NCBI GenBank assembly: GCA_002256345.1
Contig: NKIY01000006.1
Location: forward strand, 62,001 to 126,000
Source: Bradyrhizobiaceae bacterium PARB1
GTDB taxonomy: Bacteria; Pseudomonadota; Alphaproteobacteria; Rhizobiales; Xanthobacteraceae
DNA length: 64,000 nt
Reading direction: 5' to 3'
In this document: positions 1-9,685 of the stretch, piece after piece
How positions within the stretch are numbered: position 1 is the first letter of the stretch
Layout: every line of letters begins with the position of its first letter
The notes under the pieces: generated by a model
Seen by the model: the letters and a program-made list of their open reading frames with translations, nothing else
Database searches by the model: none
Told to the model about the DNA's origin: nothing
Translations under genes and position numbers: made by a program

Positions 1-1
1 C

Positions 2-2266
2 GCCGATTTTCAGACATGGATTTCAGCTATTGAGCGGATCGTCGAGAGGCATTCGGCGCTCGGCCTGAAACTCTTCAAGCGTATCGCCGCCTTCGCAACA
101 GAAGATGCGGCAACTCTGCCGCGCGGCGGTGTGGTTGCGCCGCTTCAGCTATTCAATTTGATCTATGAAGCGCGTCCCGACCTGCGGGCCGCATTCGACC
201 TCAGCAGATTAGAGGGGTTTCACGCTTATGTGCGCTGGTTCCTGCAGAACGGTTTGCTGCAGCATCGTCTGGCGCTCCATATTTTCCTACACTGGATGCG
301 TCCCGAAAAACTGACGCCCGGCGGGGGATATTGCGGGGAGGCGGAGTTGCCACCGCTGATCCTGCAGGCTGCTATTGGACTCGGTCCCGAACTCGACATG
401 ATCGAGATCTCAGAGGATCCGCATGCACGATATGCCGTCTTTGGCTGGTGGTTGCGCGCCGCACGCAATTTGGTCGTGCAAGACGAAGCTGCCCGAACGC
501 GAATCGAAATCGTGCGGATTGTCCGGGCGTTTTGGTTTCATGCGAATTTCGGAGTCATCTCGAAACCAGCAGCATCACCTTTACCGGGCCACTTGATCCG
601 GCTCCATGGGAGCAGGCCTGAACTCACTGCGGCATATGATCTGTCAGTGCCGGAACAGCGTGCTGCGTTCCGAGAGTGGTGGGACAAGACCGGTCGTTAC
701 GATCATCCCGACTTCGACATCCTGCACCGCGAGTTTCTGTTTTCGCCGGCACTCGGCGTTCCGCAGGATCTGAGCCTTCCGATCACAAATGCAGCGCTCT
801 ATGATTTCGTTTCGCGGGAACATTCGTTTGCCCATTTAGATCTGTCGACCTCTTTAGGGAGGCTGAATTTCTTCGAGTATCTATCGCATCTTTGGTCGAC
901 GAATTCGTTACCGGATCTACGCCGCCATATCGCCGAACAACTGGGCAGTTCGGGCGCGCTCGTCGAGGACCTCTGCAATGTCGCGCGCCAGATTGCGTCT
1001 CCGGAACTGCTGCCAATTCCGCTTACCGGACATCAGGAATGGTGGCTCGCCGAACAGCAGAACTACCTCTACCGGGTCGGATACAATTCGCATGCGATGA
1101 AGGTTTTCGCCGCGCGGCTACCGCGTCCCGCGACCGCGGCGTCGGTGGCCGTCGATGTCGAGATCGCCGGTTTTCCGCGCGCGGAAAGCGGGCAGGGCGA
1201 GGACGCCCGCACCGTGTTCCACAGTCTGAAGCTGGTGTCGGACCTCAAGCTGAGCCTGTTCCATACACGGCGATGGTTGCCCACGCCCAACAAGGCCGCC
1301 GCCGAACTTGAGGCCTTCATCACGCCGGACATGCAACAGGCCCGGGTGCGGATCTTTGCGTTTTCCGCCTTCGATATGCTCGCCGAAGAGCAGTTCGAGG
1401 GACTGGCCGGATTTTCGGCGGGCCATGTGATCGGCTACTGGCCGTGGGAATTGTCGCGCTGGCCGCGTCTAGTCTCGCTGCCGCAGCAGGTCGCGGACGA
1501 GATCTGGTGCTCGACGCGTTTCATCACCGACGTCTGGACCGAGATCACGGACCGGCCGGTGTTTCACATGCCGCTGCCGGTCAGCTTCGATATGGCAACT
1601 TTGCCCGGGCCCGATGCGCCCTCCGATCTGCCGTCGGACCGTTTCAATTTCGTGTTCGTGTTCGACGGCTTCTCGTACTTCGAGCGCAAGAATCCGCTCG
1701 CGGTGATTGCCGCATTCCAGCTCGCCTTCCCGCAGGCGAGCGGCCATGATGTGGGCCTTACGATCAAGGCGATGAATGCCGACCAGTTGCCGATCATGCT
1801 GGCGCTCAGGATGTTTGCCGAGACCGATCCGCGCATCAACCTGATCTACGAAACCTGGGACCGGCCGCGGGTGATGCAACTCGTCGCCTCCGCCGATGCG
1901 CTGATTTCACTGCATCGTTCCGAGGGATTCGGTCGGCTGATGGCCGAGGCCATGTTGCTAGGCACCCCGGTGATCACCTCCGACTACAGTGGCAACCGCG
2001 ATTTCTGCACCGAGGACACCGCGTTCCTGGTCGGCGGCACGATGAAGCCGGTGTTCGAGGACCAGTACATTTTCTGGACAGGACAGGAGTGGTTCGACCC
2101 CTCGGTGGAGCAGGCCGCGCGGCACATGTGGTCGCTGTTCACGATGCCGGCGATCGCCGACGATAAGGTGATCAAGGCGCGTGACAATATCCGGCAGAAC
2201 TACAGTCTGGAAGCGTGCGGCCGCCGTTACGCTCGGCGCATCGGCGAAATTCTCGCGGCGCTATAG
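2..2266 (+). CDS. Glycosyltransferase with helical N-terminal repeats, 5' end cut
   Basis: The frame is open from base 2 without a stop, so the gene begins outside the window; the GTG at 131 is only a possible internal start. The last ~350 residues resemble a GT-B glycosyltransferase of GT4 type: HRSEGFGRLMAEAM (codons from about 1913) is the E-x7-E nucleotide-sugar motif and is followed by GTPVITSDYSGN. The N-terminal ~300 residues match no domain I know. Counted from the GTG, three degenerate copies of an [FYL]DLS motif followed by an F/W/R-rich helix lie near residues 15-42, 162-189 and 231-258. Probably cytoplasmic, adding a sugar to a surface polysaccharide; donor and acceptor unknown. 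It converges with the next gene across 27 bp. Confidence 0.85.
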   Translation, partial: ADFQTWISAIERIVERHSALGLKLFKRIAAFATEDAATLPRGGVVAPLQLFNLIYEARPDLRAAFDLSRLEGFHAYVRWFLQNGLLQHRLALHIFLHWMRPEKLTPGGGYCGEAELPPLILQAAIGLGPELDMIEISEDPHARYAVFGWWLRAARNLVVQDEAARTRIEIVRIVRAFWFHANFGVISKPAASPLPGHLIRLHGSRPELTAAYDLSVPEQRAAFREWWDKTGRYDHPDFDILHREFLFSPALGVPQDLSLPITNAALYDFVSREHSFAHLDLSTSLGRLNFFEYLSHLWSTNSLPDLRRHIAEQLGSSGALVEDLCNVARQIASPELLPIPLTGHQEWWLAEQQNYLYRVGYNSHAMKVFAARLPRPATAASVAVDVEIAGFPRAESGQGEDARTVFHSLKLVSDLKLSLFHTRRWLPTPNKAAAELEAFITPDMQQARVRIFAFSAFDMLAEEQFEGLAGFSAGHVIGYWPWELSRWPRLVSLPQQVADEIWCSTRFITDVWTEITDRPVFHMPLPVSFDMATLPGPDAPSDLPSDRFNFVFVFDGFSYFERKNPLAVIAAFQLAFPQASGHDVGLTIKAMNADQLPIMLALRMFAETDPRINLIYETWDRPRVMQLVASADALISLHRSEGFGRLMAEAMLLGTPVITSDYSGNRDFCTEDTAFLVGGTMKPVFEDQYIFWTGQEWFDPSVEQAARHMWSLFTMPAIADDKVIKARDNIRQNYSLEACGRRYARRIGEILAAL

Positions 2267-2293
2267 CCGCTAGACGGCCAGCCGTCACGCGGG

Positions 2294-4492
2294 CTAGTGC
2301 GTTCGGGCGACTTCTCCCGCCGCCCAGATGGCGTCCAGGCGCTGGCGAATCGCGGCGGCGGCAATCTGCGGCGCGAACAGTTGCTCGGCCAGCGCCTTGC
2401 CACGGCGGCCCATGGCCCGCGCCTCGTCCGGCGCCGCGACCAGTTCGCGCATCGCGCGTTGGATGTCTGCGACATGCGGATCGGCCCAGACGCAACCGCG
2501 GCGATAGGGCTCGTTGGTCCGTGCCAGTTCGACGAGATCGAACGAAAGCGGCCGCGCGGCGCCTTCGACGACGAAATCCGCCGTGCCGCCGTAGCCGGTC
2601 GCGATCACCGGGCAGCCCGCCAGCATCGCCTCGATGATGGTCAGGCCAAGCCCTTCCGATCGGTGCGGGGATACGTAGGCAAAGCAGATCGCCAGCAGGT
2701 CGGCGAGTTCGCCATCGCTCAGGGGGCGGTCGATCAGCCGGATATTGGGCGCGTCGCCCACAGCCCTCGTCACCAGCTCGGCCGAGGTCTCGCTATAGGT
2801 CGGGGCGCCGATCTTGAGCACCAATTGGTAGCCGGGATCCTCGCCGAATTCCTGCCGGAACGCCGCGATCAGCGCCTCCGGGTTCTTGCGGTCGATACGG
2901 CTCGATAGGTCGCAATTGTAGAAGAACACGATGCTTTCTTTGGAGAGTCCGAAATGCGCGCGTCCGAATTCGCGCGGCGGTTTTCTGGCGGTAATGGCCG
3001 GGCGCATTAGCTTAACGGGCCGGGCGGACACCGCGCTGATCGCCGTGACGTTGAACTGCGAGGCGCACCAGATCTCATCGAGGCAGGCGATCCACGGCAT
3101 CCATTCTGGCCGGAACGACGCCAGCTCCCAGTACCAGATGCCGATATTGTAGCGGTCCGGCGACAGGATGCCGTTCTGGCGAAGGCCGTTGGCGACCAGG
3201 TGGAAGATGTCGGCATTCATATGAATGAGGTTGACGGGCTGCAGCGTGTCGGCGCTGGCAACGCGCACCTCGCAGGAGGCGTGATGTTCGAAGCCCCGGG
3301 TCCATTCGATAGGATGTACAGGAATTCGGCTGTGGTCGAGCGCGTCTAGAAACCCACGGGCGCTGACGCCGAGGCCGGCAATGCGTGAGGCCGGGCTGAT
3401 GAAATTCACCCCGAGTTCGCCCGAGCGCGTCCATTGCCGGAGCGGCGGCTTTCGTGGCTCGAGCTGCGCCGGTGGCGCGTAGCAGCGGCCCAGCAGTTTG
3501 CGCCGGCTTTCTTCGGTCCCGAAATTCAGGAAATGCCACAGCGGCGACACCCCCACGATATCGACCACCGGCGTAATCTCGCGGTAGCGCAGCGGATCGA
3601 AATTGTGGCTCGACTTCAGTCCCGCTTTCTCGCCGGTCTCAACGTAGTGCACGAGCGGGTTGACGTCGTCGGGCAGTTCGACCTGGGTGCGATAGAATGC
3701 GGTCGAGAACCACTTGTTCGGATTGCGTTGCTCGACGGCGCCGGAGAGCGAGAAATGCTGCTGCGGATCGACCCGAGCATTGAGAATGTCCGGATAGGTC
3801 GTCAGATACAGCATGTCGTCGAACAGGCCGGACCGTGCGATCACCGCGCGCCGCGCGGTGACGTCTTCGTGCAACACCGTGAGGGGATAGGCGACGAGAT
3901 CGGGCCCGAGCCGAGCGGCTGCGTCCGCCAGATGCTGGCGCCACACCGCTGCGACCGTTTCCGGATCGTTGCCGTCGATCTCGCTGCGATCGGCCATGCC
4001 GCTGATCGGGCCGAAGCCGAAGGTGTAGAAATGCCAGAGCGGCGAGACCCCGGCTTCGTCGACCGTCGGCACCGCCCGGCGATAGGCTGCGGGGTCAAAC
4101 TCCGGATGCGGCTTGATCCCTGCGGCCTCGCCGGTTTCGATGTAGTGCACTAGCGCATGGACCGGCTGCTTCGCGTCGCCTAGCTGCGACCTGTAGTAGT
4201 TCGTTGAGAACCAGCGGTTCGGCGTGCGGCCTTCCGCATCGCCGCTACGGACGTAGTGCTGTAGTGGATCGAATTGCGCGGCATTCACGTCGGGATTGAA
4301 CGTCAGGTAATGTGCGGCGTCGAATAGGCCGGAGCGCGCGATTACTTCGCGCGCGGGATGCGCGCGCGGGTCCAGCACCGTCTTCGGGTACAGCGCCAGA
4401 TCGGGCTCGAACGACGATTCACAGGTTTTCAGATGCTTTTGCCAAGCCTCTCGAACCGCGGTGGTGTCACTGCTTATATTGAGTTGAGCCAT
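2294..4492 (-). CDS. Glycosyltransferase with duplicated NPDV-type repeat N-terminus
   Basis: The 732-residue protein has a C-terminal GT4-like domain: HRSEGLGLTIIEAMLAG is the E-x7-E signature, and the domain begins near residue 355 with LGVNFISPASR. The first ~330 residues are an internal duplication with a period of about 167 residues (YPKTVL at 35 and YPLTVL at 202; IARSGLFD at 51 and 218; VSPLWHF at 149 and 315). Each half contains three shorter units of the form FD/FS-x3-Y...PLxHY-x3-Gxx-G-x-P, the repeat often seen attached to large polysaccharide glycosyltransferases. Its function is unknown; a protein- or glycan-binding scaffold is an inference. The start ATG is at 4492, and 12 bp separate it from the upstream gene, so the two are probably cotranscribed. 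Confidence 0.88.
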   Translation of the reverse strand: MAQLNISSDTTAVREAWQKHLKTCESSFEPDLALYPKTVLDPRAHPAREVIARSGLFDAAHYLTFNPDVNAAQFDPLQHYVRSGDAEGRTPNRWFSTNYYRSQLGDAKQPVHALVHYIETGEAAGIKPHPEFDPAAYRRAVPTVDEAGVSPLWHFYTFGFGPISGMADRSEIDGNDPETVAAVWRQHLADAAARLGPDLVAYPLTVLHEDVTARRAVIARSGLFDDMLYLTTYPDILNARVDPQQHFSLSGAVEQRNPNKWFSTAFYRTQVELPDDVNPLVHYVETGEKAGLKSSHNFDPLRYREITPVVDIVGVSPLWHFLNFGTEESRRKLLGRCYAPPAQLEPRKPPLRQWTRSGELGVNFISPASRIAGLGVSARGFLDALDHSRIPVHPIEWTRGFEHHASCEVRVASADTLQPVNLIHMNADIFHLVANGLRQNGILSPDRYNIGIWYWELASFRPEWMPWIACLDEIWCASQFNVTAISAVSARPVKLMRPAITARKPPREFGRAHFGLSKESIVFFYNCDLSSRIDRKNPEALIAAFRQEFGEDPGYQLVLKIGAPTYSETSAELVTRAVGDAPNIRLIDRPLSDGELADLLAICFAYVSPHRSEGLGLTIIEAMLAGCPVIATGYGGTADFVVEGAARPLSFDLVELARTNEPYRRGCVWADPHVADIQRAMRELVAAPDEARAMGRRGKALAEQLFAPQIAAAAIRQRLDAIWAAGEVARTH

Positions 4493-4504
4493 GATCAGGT
4501 GCGC

Positions 4505-6241
4505 TTACTGGGAAAGCAGAAAGTAATAATCGCCGTCGCGACGTCGGATGAAATTCGGATTCAAATAGGGATCGCCCTGCAGGAAGCCCTGCCAACGGTC
4601 GCAGAAAAAGTCCACGTCCGACGAATCCGGCGCTGACCGTACCGCTGTGCTTCGCTCGAAGTGATAGAGCTCCGCAAACGGCGTATAGACGATGCGATAG
4701 CCCTGCCGACGAAGCCTGAGGCAAACGTCGACGTCATTGTAGTCGATCCGGAGCTGCTCGTCGAACCCGCCAATCTCGTTGATCTTCGACATGGTGGTAG
4801 CAAACACGGCGCCGGTCACGGCCGAAAAATTCCGCACCAGGTGGGTGAAGCCGCAATAGCCGGGATTGCCGACCGGGCGGTTGTAGAACAGGTGCTCCGT
4901 AGGACCGTCCAGCCCGAATGCCATGCCCGCGTGCTGAATGCGGTCGTCGGCAAAACGCAGCCGGCAGCCGACGCCGCCGATCTCCGGTTGCCGCGAATGG
5001 CTGAGCAGGGTTTCGATCCAGTCGGGGGTGATGACCTCGATGTCGTCGTTCAGCAGGATCACGTCCTCGGTCTTGACGTGGCTGAACGAAAAATTGGCCT
5101 TGTGGGAGAAATTGAAGGGCCCGCTCACGGTGTAGGAGAACACTTCGATGCCGAGGCCCTCGAACTTTCTGCGAATCTCGGCGGGCAGGTTGCCGTTGTC
5201 GATCACCACGATCTTGATGTTTGGAAACGTCGACTTGGCCAAGATGCTGTCGACGAAATGATCGACCAGCAGGATGTCGCCGCGACCGGGAACGTCGCGG
5301 CGGCGTGCATCGGTGAGGATCAGCAGCGTCACAGGATCCGGTCGTAGCCCAGCGCTCCACTTGACGCGGAAGGTGCCGAACAACTGGCCATCAACAACCT
5401 CGGCTTCCGGGTCCTTTCTGCGGGCGAAGTCGGTCAGCGCCAGCCGCGCCCTGACGAGGGCATCGGGCTTGGCATCGACCACCTCGGCGGCCGATCCCGG
5501 AATCTTGCGCCAGTGGTACAGGATCTTCGGAATGTGGGCGACCTTGCGGGCGTGCGCGCTCGCACGCAGCGCGAAGTCATAGTCCTGCGCGCCGGAATAC
5601 TCGTGGCGCAGCATGCCCAGGTCGAGAAACAGCTTCTTCCGGACGACAGTGAAATGCAGCATGTACATCACCGATGTCAGGTGCTCCGGCGACCAGTCAG
5701 GCTTGAAGTACGGCTCGGTCAGGGTGCCGTCGGTCTCCAGTTTGTCTTCGTCCGTGTACAGCAGGTCGATCTGCGGATCGAGCTCGAGGTAGGCCGCGAT
5801 CTGTTCGAGCGCGTCGGGTTCCAGGACATCGTCATGATCGAGGAAGCCGAGAAACTCGCCGCAGGCCATCTCGGAGCACAGGTTGGTTGCCCGGGAGATG
5901 TTCAGGTTGATCGGCGCCCGGACGATCTTGATACGCCAGTCGGTGCCGCGGTAACGCTCAAGTACTTCGAGCGTTTCGGGAAGCGTTGAGCAATCGTCGC
6001 AGATGCAAAGTTCCCAGTTCTGAAATGTTTGGGTTAAGACCGACTGGATAGTTTCGTCGAGCACTTGACCGGGCGTATTATAGACTGGAATGAGAATGCT
6101 GATCAGGCAAATATAAGGGTCTTCAATTGTCGCAAAGTCAGTCAAAATGGCCCCATTGATCCTGGAGATTTCGAAGCTTCCAGCGAAGTAACTCTTCGAA
6201 GTATCTTTCAGTATTTGACCATCTGAAATCGTATCGGTCAA
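4505..6241 (-). CDS. Family 2 glycosyltransferase with two GT-A domains
   Basis: This 578-residue cytoplasmic glycosyltransferase carries two GT2 modules. The first opens at SILIPVYNT (residue ~48) and has the DHDD metal/nucleotide motif at 135-138. The second runs from about residue 305, with LLNDDIEVITPDW at 396-408 in the DXD position and a C-terminal YNDVDVCLRLRRQGYR stretch typical of rhamnosyltransferase-like GT2 proteins. Bimodular GT2 enzymes often add two different linkages or act as polymerases; with dTDP-rhamnose genes close by, rhamnosyl transfer is plausible but not shown. It reads in the same direction as the flanking glycosyltransferases, 36 bp after the 6278 gene. Confidence 0.9.
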   Translation of the reverse strand: MTDTISDGQILKDTSKSYFAGSFEISRINGAILTDFATIEDPYICLISILIPVYNTPGQVLDETIQSVLTQTFQNWELCICDDCSTLPETLEVLERYRGTDWRIKIVRAPINLNISRATNLCSEMACGEFLGFLDHDDVLEPDALEQIAAYLELDPQIDLLYTDEDKLETDGTLTEPYFKPDWSPEHLTSVMYMLHFTVVRKKLFLDLGMLRHEYSGAQDYDFALRASAHARKVAHIPKILYHWRKIPGSAAEVVDAKPDALVRARLALTDFARRKDPEAEVVDGQLFGTFRVKWSAGLRPDPVTLLILTDARRRDVPGRGDILLVDHFVDSILAKSTFPNIKIVVIDNGNLPAEIRRKFEGLGIEVFSYTVSGPFNFSHKANFSFSHVKTEDVILLNDDIEVITPDWIETLLSHSRQPEIGGVGCRLRFADDRIQHAGMAFGLDGPTEHLFYNRPVGNPGYCGFTHLVRNFSAVTGAVFATTMSKINEIGGFDEQLRIDYNDVDVCLRLRRQGYRIVYTPFAELYHFERSTAVRSAPDSSDVDFFCDRWQGFLQGDPYLNPNFIRRRDGDYYFLLSQ

Positions 6242-6277
6242 CGCGAGGATGATGAGAATAGTCCCAATCGCCGGGCT

Positions 6278-7492
6278 TTATCGCATTTTTGCCTGGCGCA
6301 GCGCCTTTGCGAGAGCATTGATTATGATAGTGCCATCCGCGCTGCGGCGAAATCTATCGAGTCGGATGGCGCGCGCTTGCGCTAGTCGCGCTTGAACACC
6401 CGCATCGTTCAGTGCGAACGCCAGCGCGCCAGCGATGTTAGCTGCTTCAGGGGTGCCGATGACAAGCGCCGCGTCGCCTGCGGTCTCTTCCATACCAGGT
6501 TCGCTCCGAATCACGAGCGGTTTATCAAAGAACATGGCATCCAACAGGGGGACGCCGAAACCTTCATGTTGGCTCATGGAGGCGCAGACGTGTGCCTCAT
6601 GATACAGCGCCTTCAATTCGGCTTCCGAAATGTCGTGGTGAAAGGCTATGCGTGATGCGATGCGAGTATCCAGCGCAGCGACACGTTGTTTGAGAGCGAG
6701 CGCGAGGGGGGAATTGGCCGGCCCTCCGACAATAGCGAGTCGCACGTCAAGATTATCGTTGGCGAGTAGCGCGAAACCGTCGATCAAGTCGTCAACGCCC
6801 TTGTGCGGCACGAGTCGTCCAACGAAGAGAATCAGGCGACGTTTGTCTGAATCCAGCGTTTCGCCCGGTACGATGTCATCCCACCGATCGGTTCCGATGA
6901 CCGGCGGGCAGGCCACGATTCGCGTCTGGTCGATCGCTGCTGCAGATTCGGCAGGCAGGCCTTCACACAGCGCCGCGGCGGTTGCGATCGAATTCGCCAT
7001 GATGACGTCGAACTGTGCACAGAGTGGTCGCTGATCTAGGCCCTGCCGAACGAGATCGGCGGTGTGGTCGTCATGACCGCGAAAGAAGCGTTCAGGAGTA
7101 ATGTTCTGGAAGAACACGATCTTGGGGTTTGGAAGTGCGGCGACGGCCGGGAAGGCCGGGTCATAGGTTGAGAACTGAAACAGGACGATGGCATCGGGGG
7201 TGATCGTCGTGAGCGCTTCCGGCATTTTGAGGATGTGGGCGCGGTCGTCGGGATGGCAGTTTTCCGCGGCAAGTCTGGCGTCGAAGCCGGCATCGTCCAG
7301 CAGCTTGCCGATCTGCATGCAGAAATTGCCGACGGCGTCATGACGCTGGATATCGCGCGCGATCACATAGACGGTCTGTTTCTTGGGCAAGCCCGACGCA
7401 TTCTCAGTCATGTGCAGATCGTATCCGTTGCCATATCGCCGTGCCTGAATAGCGATCCTGTCGATGCTTCGCCAGCGTTCTGTCTGTGGCAT
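6278..7492 (-). CDS. GT4-family glycosyltransferase
   Basis: A 404-residue GT-B enzyme. FVGRLVPHKGVDDLIDGF (residue ~225) is the phosphate-loop region of the C-terminal Rossmann domain, and HEGFGVPLLDAMFFDKPLV (~315) contains the E-x7-E signature of retaining GT4 transferases. The ATG at 7492 gives a leader of about 27 residues without family resemblance; an internal ATG at 7411 (MTENASG) just before the first beta strand is a credible alternative start. It is the first gene of the minus-strand glycosyltransferase run 7492-2294 and is divergent from rfbA, so promoters for both directions should lie in 7493-7635. Confidence 0.88.
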   Translation of the reverse strand: MPQTERWRSIDRIAIQARRYGNGYDLHMTENASGLPKKQTVYVIARDIQRHDAVGNFCMQIGKLLDDAGFDARLAAENCHPDDRAHILKMPEALTTITPDAIVLFQFSTYDPAFPAVAALPNPKIVFFQNITPERFFRGHDDHTADLVRQGLDQRPLCAQFDVIMANSIATAAALCEGLPAESAAAIDQTRIVACPPVIGTDRWDDIVPGETLDSDKRRLILFVGRLVPHKGVDDLIDGFALLANDNLDVRLAIVGGPANSPLALALKQRVAALDTRIASRIAFHHDISEAELKALYHEAHVCASMSQHEGFGVPLLDAMFFDKPLVIRSEPGMEETAGDAALVIGTPEAANIAGALAFALNDAGVQARLAQARAIRLDRFRRSADGTIIINALAKALRQAKMR

Positions 7493-7635
7493 GCATCAAG
7501 TCCCGCCAAGGAACTTTTCCTATTGTCTAATCTACTGAAAAATAAGCAATTTTTCCCGCTTTGCAGACTGCGACCGATCGTCTATGACCGGACGGAGATT
7601 TCCTCAGGCTGTATCAGCCGTCCATTCCATGACTG
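7493..7635. promoter_or_regulatory. Divergent promoter region, glycosyltransferase / rfbA
   Basis: These 143 bp separate the minus-strand glycosyltransferase run from the plus-strand rhamnose operon. The centre (about 7516-7560) is clearly AT-richer than its surroundings. No well-matched -35/-10 pair or operator can be named by eye; the call rests on the gene arrangement and the base composition. Confidence 0.4.
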
Positions 7636-8550
7636 ATGAATTGGCTCATGACCGATATCAATGCAGGACAGTACAAGGGTATCATCTTGGCCGGCGGCTC
7701 TGGTACCCGGTTGTTCCCGGCGACTGTCGCGATCTCCAAGCAGATGATCCCGGTTTATGACAAGCCGATGATCTATTATCCGCTGTCGACGCTCATGCTG
7801 GCCGGGATTCGCGAAATTCTGGTGATCTCGACGCCGCAGGCGCTGCCGGGATTTCAGACACTGCTCGGCGACGGCGCTCAGTGGGGCATGAAATTCGAAT
7901 ATGCCGTGCAGGATGAACCGCGCGGCCTCGCCGAGGCGTTTCTGATCGGCCGCGAGTTCATCGGCACGTCACGCGTGGCGCTGGCGCTGGGCGATAATAT
8001 TTTCTATGGCGCGAGTGTCACCGAAGCCGGCCGTCGGGCCAGTAACCGCACCGATGGTGCGAGTGTTTTTGCCTATTGGGTCAACGATCCCGAACGTTAC
8101 GGCGTCGTTGCCTTCGATGCCAACGGCCGCGCGCTCAGCATCGAAGAGAAGCCGCGTCATCCGCAAAGCCATTTCGCCGTCACCGGCCTGTATTTCTATG
8201 ACAACAGGGTGGTCGATATTGCCCGCACCATCGAGCCGTCGGACCGTGGTGAGCTTGAAATCACCGCGGTCAATAACGCCTATTTGCAAGCCGGGGCGTT
8301 GCATGTCGAACGGATGGGCCGTGGCAATGCCTGGTTCGACACTGGCACCCATGAAAGCCTGCTGGAAGCCGGCCACTTCGTGTTCACCATCGAGAAGCGG
8401 CAAGGCCAAAAGATTGCCTGTCCGGAAGAAATCGCCTGGCGCATGGGTTTCATCAACGACGAGCAGTTGCGCCATCTCGCGCTGCCGCTGATCAAGAGCG
8501 GCTACGGGCAATACGTGCTGTCGCTGCTTGAGACCAGGCCACCGCACTGA
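7636..8550 (+). CDS. rfbA: Glucose-1-phosphate thymidylyltransferase
   Basis: First step of dTDP-L-rhamnose synthesis: dTTP + glucose-1-phosphate to dTDP-glucose + PPi, in the cytoplasm. The N-terminus has the complete nucleotidyltransferase signature ([14 protein letters not shown] followed by [17 protein letters not shown]), then ALGDNIFYG with the metal-binding Asp, and [16 protein letters not shown] near the C-terminus. At 304 residues it is slightly longer than the usual ~290; the ATG at 7648 (MTDINAG) is an equally good start. It heads an operon with rfbB and rfbD. Confidence 0.96.
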   Translation: MNWLMTDINAGQYKGIILAGGSGTRLFPATVAISKQMIPVYDKPMIYYPLSTLMLAGIREILVISTPQALPGFQTLLGDGAQWGMKFEYAVQDEPRGLAEAFLIGREFIGTSRVALALGDNIFYGASVTEAGRRASNRTDGASVFAYWVNDPERYGVVAFDANGRALSIEEKPRHPQSHFAVTGLYFYDNRVVDIARTIEPSDRGELEITAVNNAYLQAGALHVERMGRGNAWFDTGTHESLLEAGHFVFTIEKRQGQKIACPEEIAWRMGFINDEQLRHLALPLIKSGYGQYVLSLLETRPPH

Positions 8551-8623
8551 TTGCGATCGGACGGCTTTCACCAGCGACGTTCAGGAACCGGCGATGTCCG
8601 GATTAGCAGTAGGCAGAGAAACG

Positions 8624-9655
8624 ATGACAACGGTGTTGGTGACGGGCGGGGCGGGTTTTATCGGGTCGGCGGTTTGCCGCTATCTGATCGGCCATACCGA
8701 TGTTGATGTGATCAACTTGGACAAGCTCACCTATGCAGGCAATCTGCAGTCGCTTCGCGAGATCGCGCACAATCCGCGCTATCGCTTCGTTCACGGCGAT
8801 ATTGGCGACCAGTCGTTGGTCTCCGGTCTATTCGAAGAGGCGCGGCCGACACACGTCATGCACCTTGCTGCCGAATCCCATGTCGATCGTTCGATCAAGG
8901 GGGCGGCCGATTTCATCGACACCAACATCGTCGGGACCTTCAGGCTATTGGAAGCTGCGCGCAGCTACCGCGACAAGCTGTCGGGTGGGGACCGCGATAG
9001 TTTCCGTTTCCTGCATGTCTCCACCGATGAGGTCTATGGCGCGCTCGGCGACACCGGACTGTTTACGGAGTCGACGCCCTATGCGCCGAACTCGCCCTAT
9101 TCGGCGTCGAAGGCCGCTTCGGATCATCTGGTGCGGGCGTGGTTCCATACCTATGGCTTTCCGGCGCTGATTTCGAACTGTTCGAACAACTACGGACCGT
9201 TTCAATATCCGGAAAAACTGGTGGGGCGCACCATCACGCGTGCGCTGGCGCAGAAGAGTCTGCCGGTATTCGGGCAGGGCCTCAACATTCGCGATTGGCT
9301 GTTTGTCGATGACCACGCCCGCGCGCTGTGGCTGGTGGCCAGCAAGGGCCGAATCGGCGAGCAATACAACATCGGTGGCCACAACGAGCGCCGCAACATC
9401 GATCTGGTGCAAACGATCTGTCGGATTCTGGACACCAGGATCAGCAAGAGCCCGCAGGGCGGCCATGCCGCTTTGATCGAATTCGTCGTGGATCGGGCCG
9501 GTCACGATTTTCGCTATGCCATTGACCCCGGCAAGCTGGAGAGTGAACTGGCCTGGAAGGCGGAGCACAATTTCGACAGCGGCATTGCAGCTACTGTCGA
9601 CTGGTATCTCGCCAATGAGTGGTGGTGGAAGCCGCTGCAGCACGGGGCTGACTGA
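8624..9655 (+). CDS. rfbB: dTDP-glucose 4,6-dehydratase
   Basis: Second step of the dTDP-rhamnose pathway: NAD-dependent conversion of dTDP-glucose to dTDP-4-keto-6-deoxyglucose. An extended SDR protein: the NAD-binding [11 protein letters not shown] opens the protein, STDEVYG supplies the catalytic TDE residues, and [11 protein letters not shown] is the YxxxK motif. I place the start at the ATG at 8624 (MTTVLVTGG), giving 343 residues, the usual length; the frame is open back to 8528 but those 32 residues are not family-like and would overlap rfbA. Confidence 0.96.
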   Translation: MTTVLVTGGAGFIGSAVCRYLIGHTDVDVINLDKLTYAGNLQSLREIAHNPRYRFVHGDIGDQSLVSGLFEEARPTHVMHLAAESHVDRSIKGAADFIDTNIVGTFRLLEAARSYRDKLSGGDRDSFRFLHVSTDEVYGALGDTGLFTESTPYAPNSPYSASKAASDHLVRAWFHTYGFPALISNCSNNYGPFQYPEKLVGRTITRALAQKSLPVFGQGLNIRDWLFVDDHARALWLVASKGRIGEQYNIGGHNERRNIDLVQTICRILDTRISKSPQGGHAALIEFVVDRAGHDFRYAIDPGKLESELAWKAEHNFDSGIAATVDWYLANEWWWKPLQHGAD

Positions 9656-9685
9656 TATGCTCCGGGGCGTGGACGAGGTGATGTC

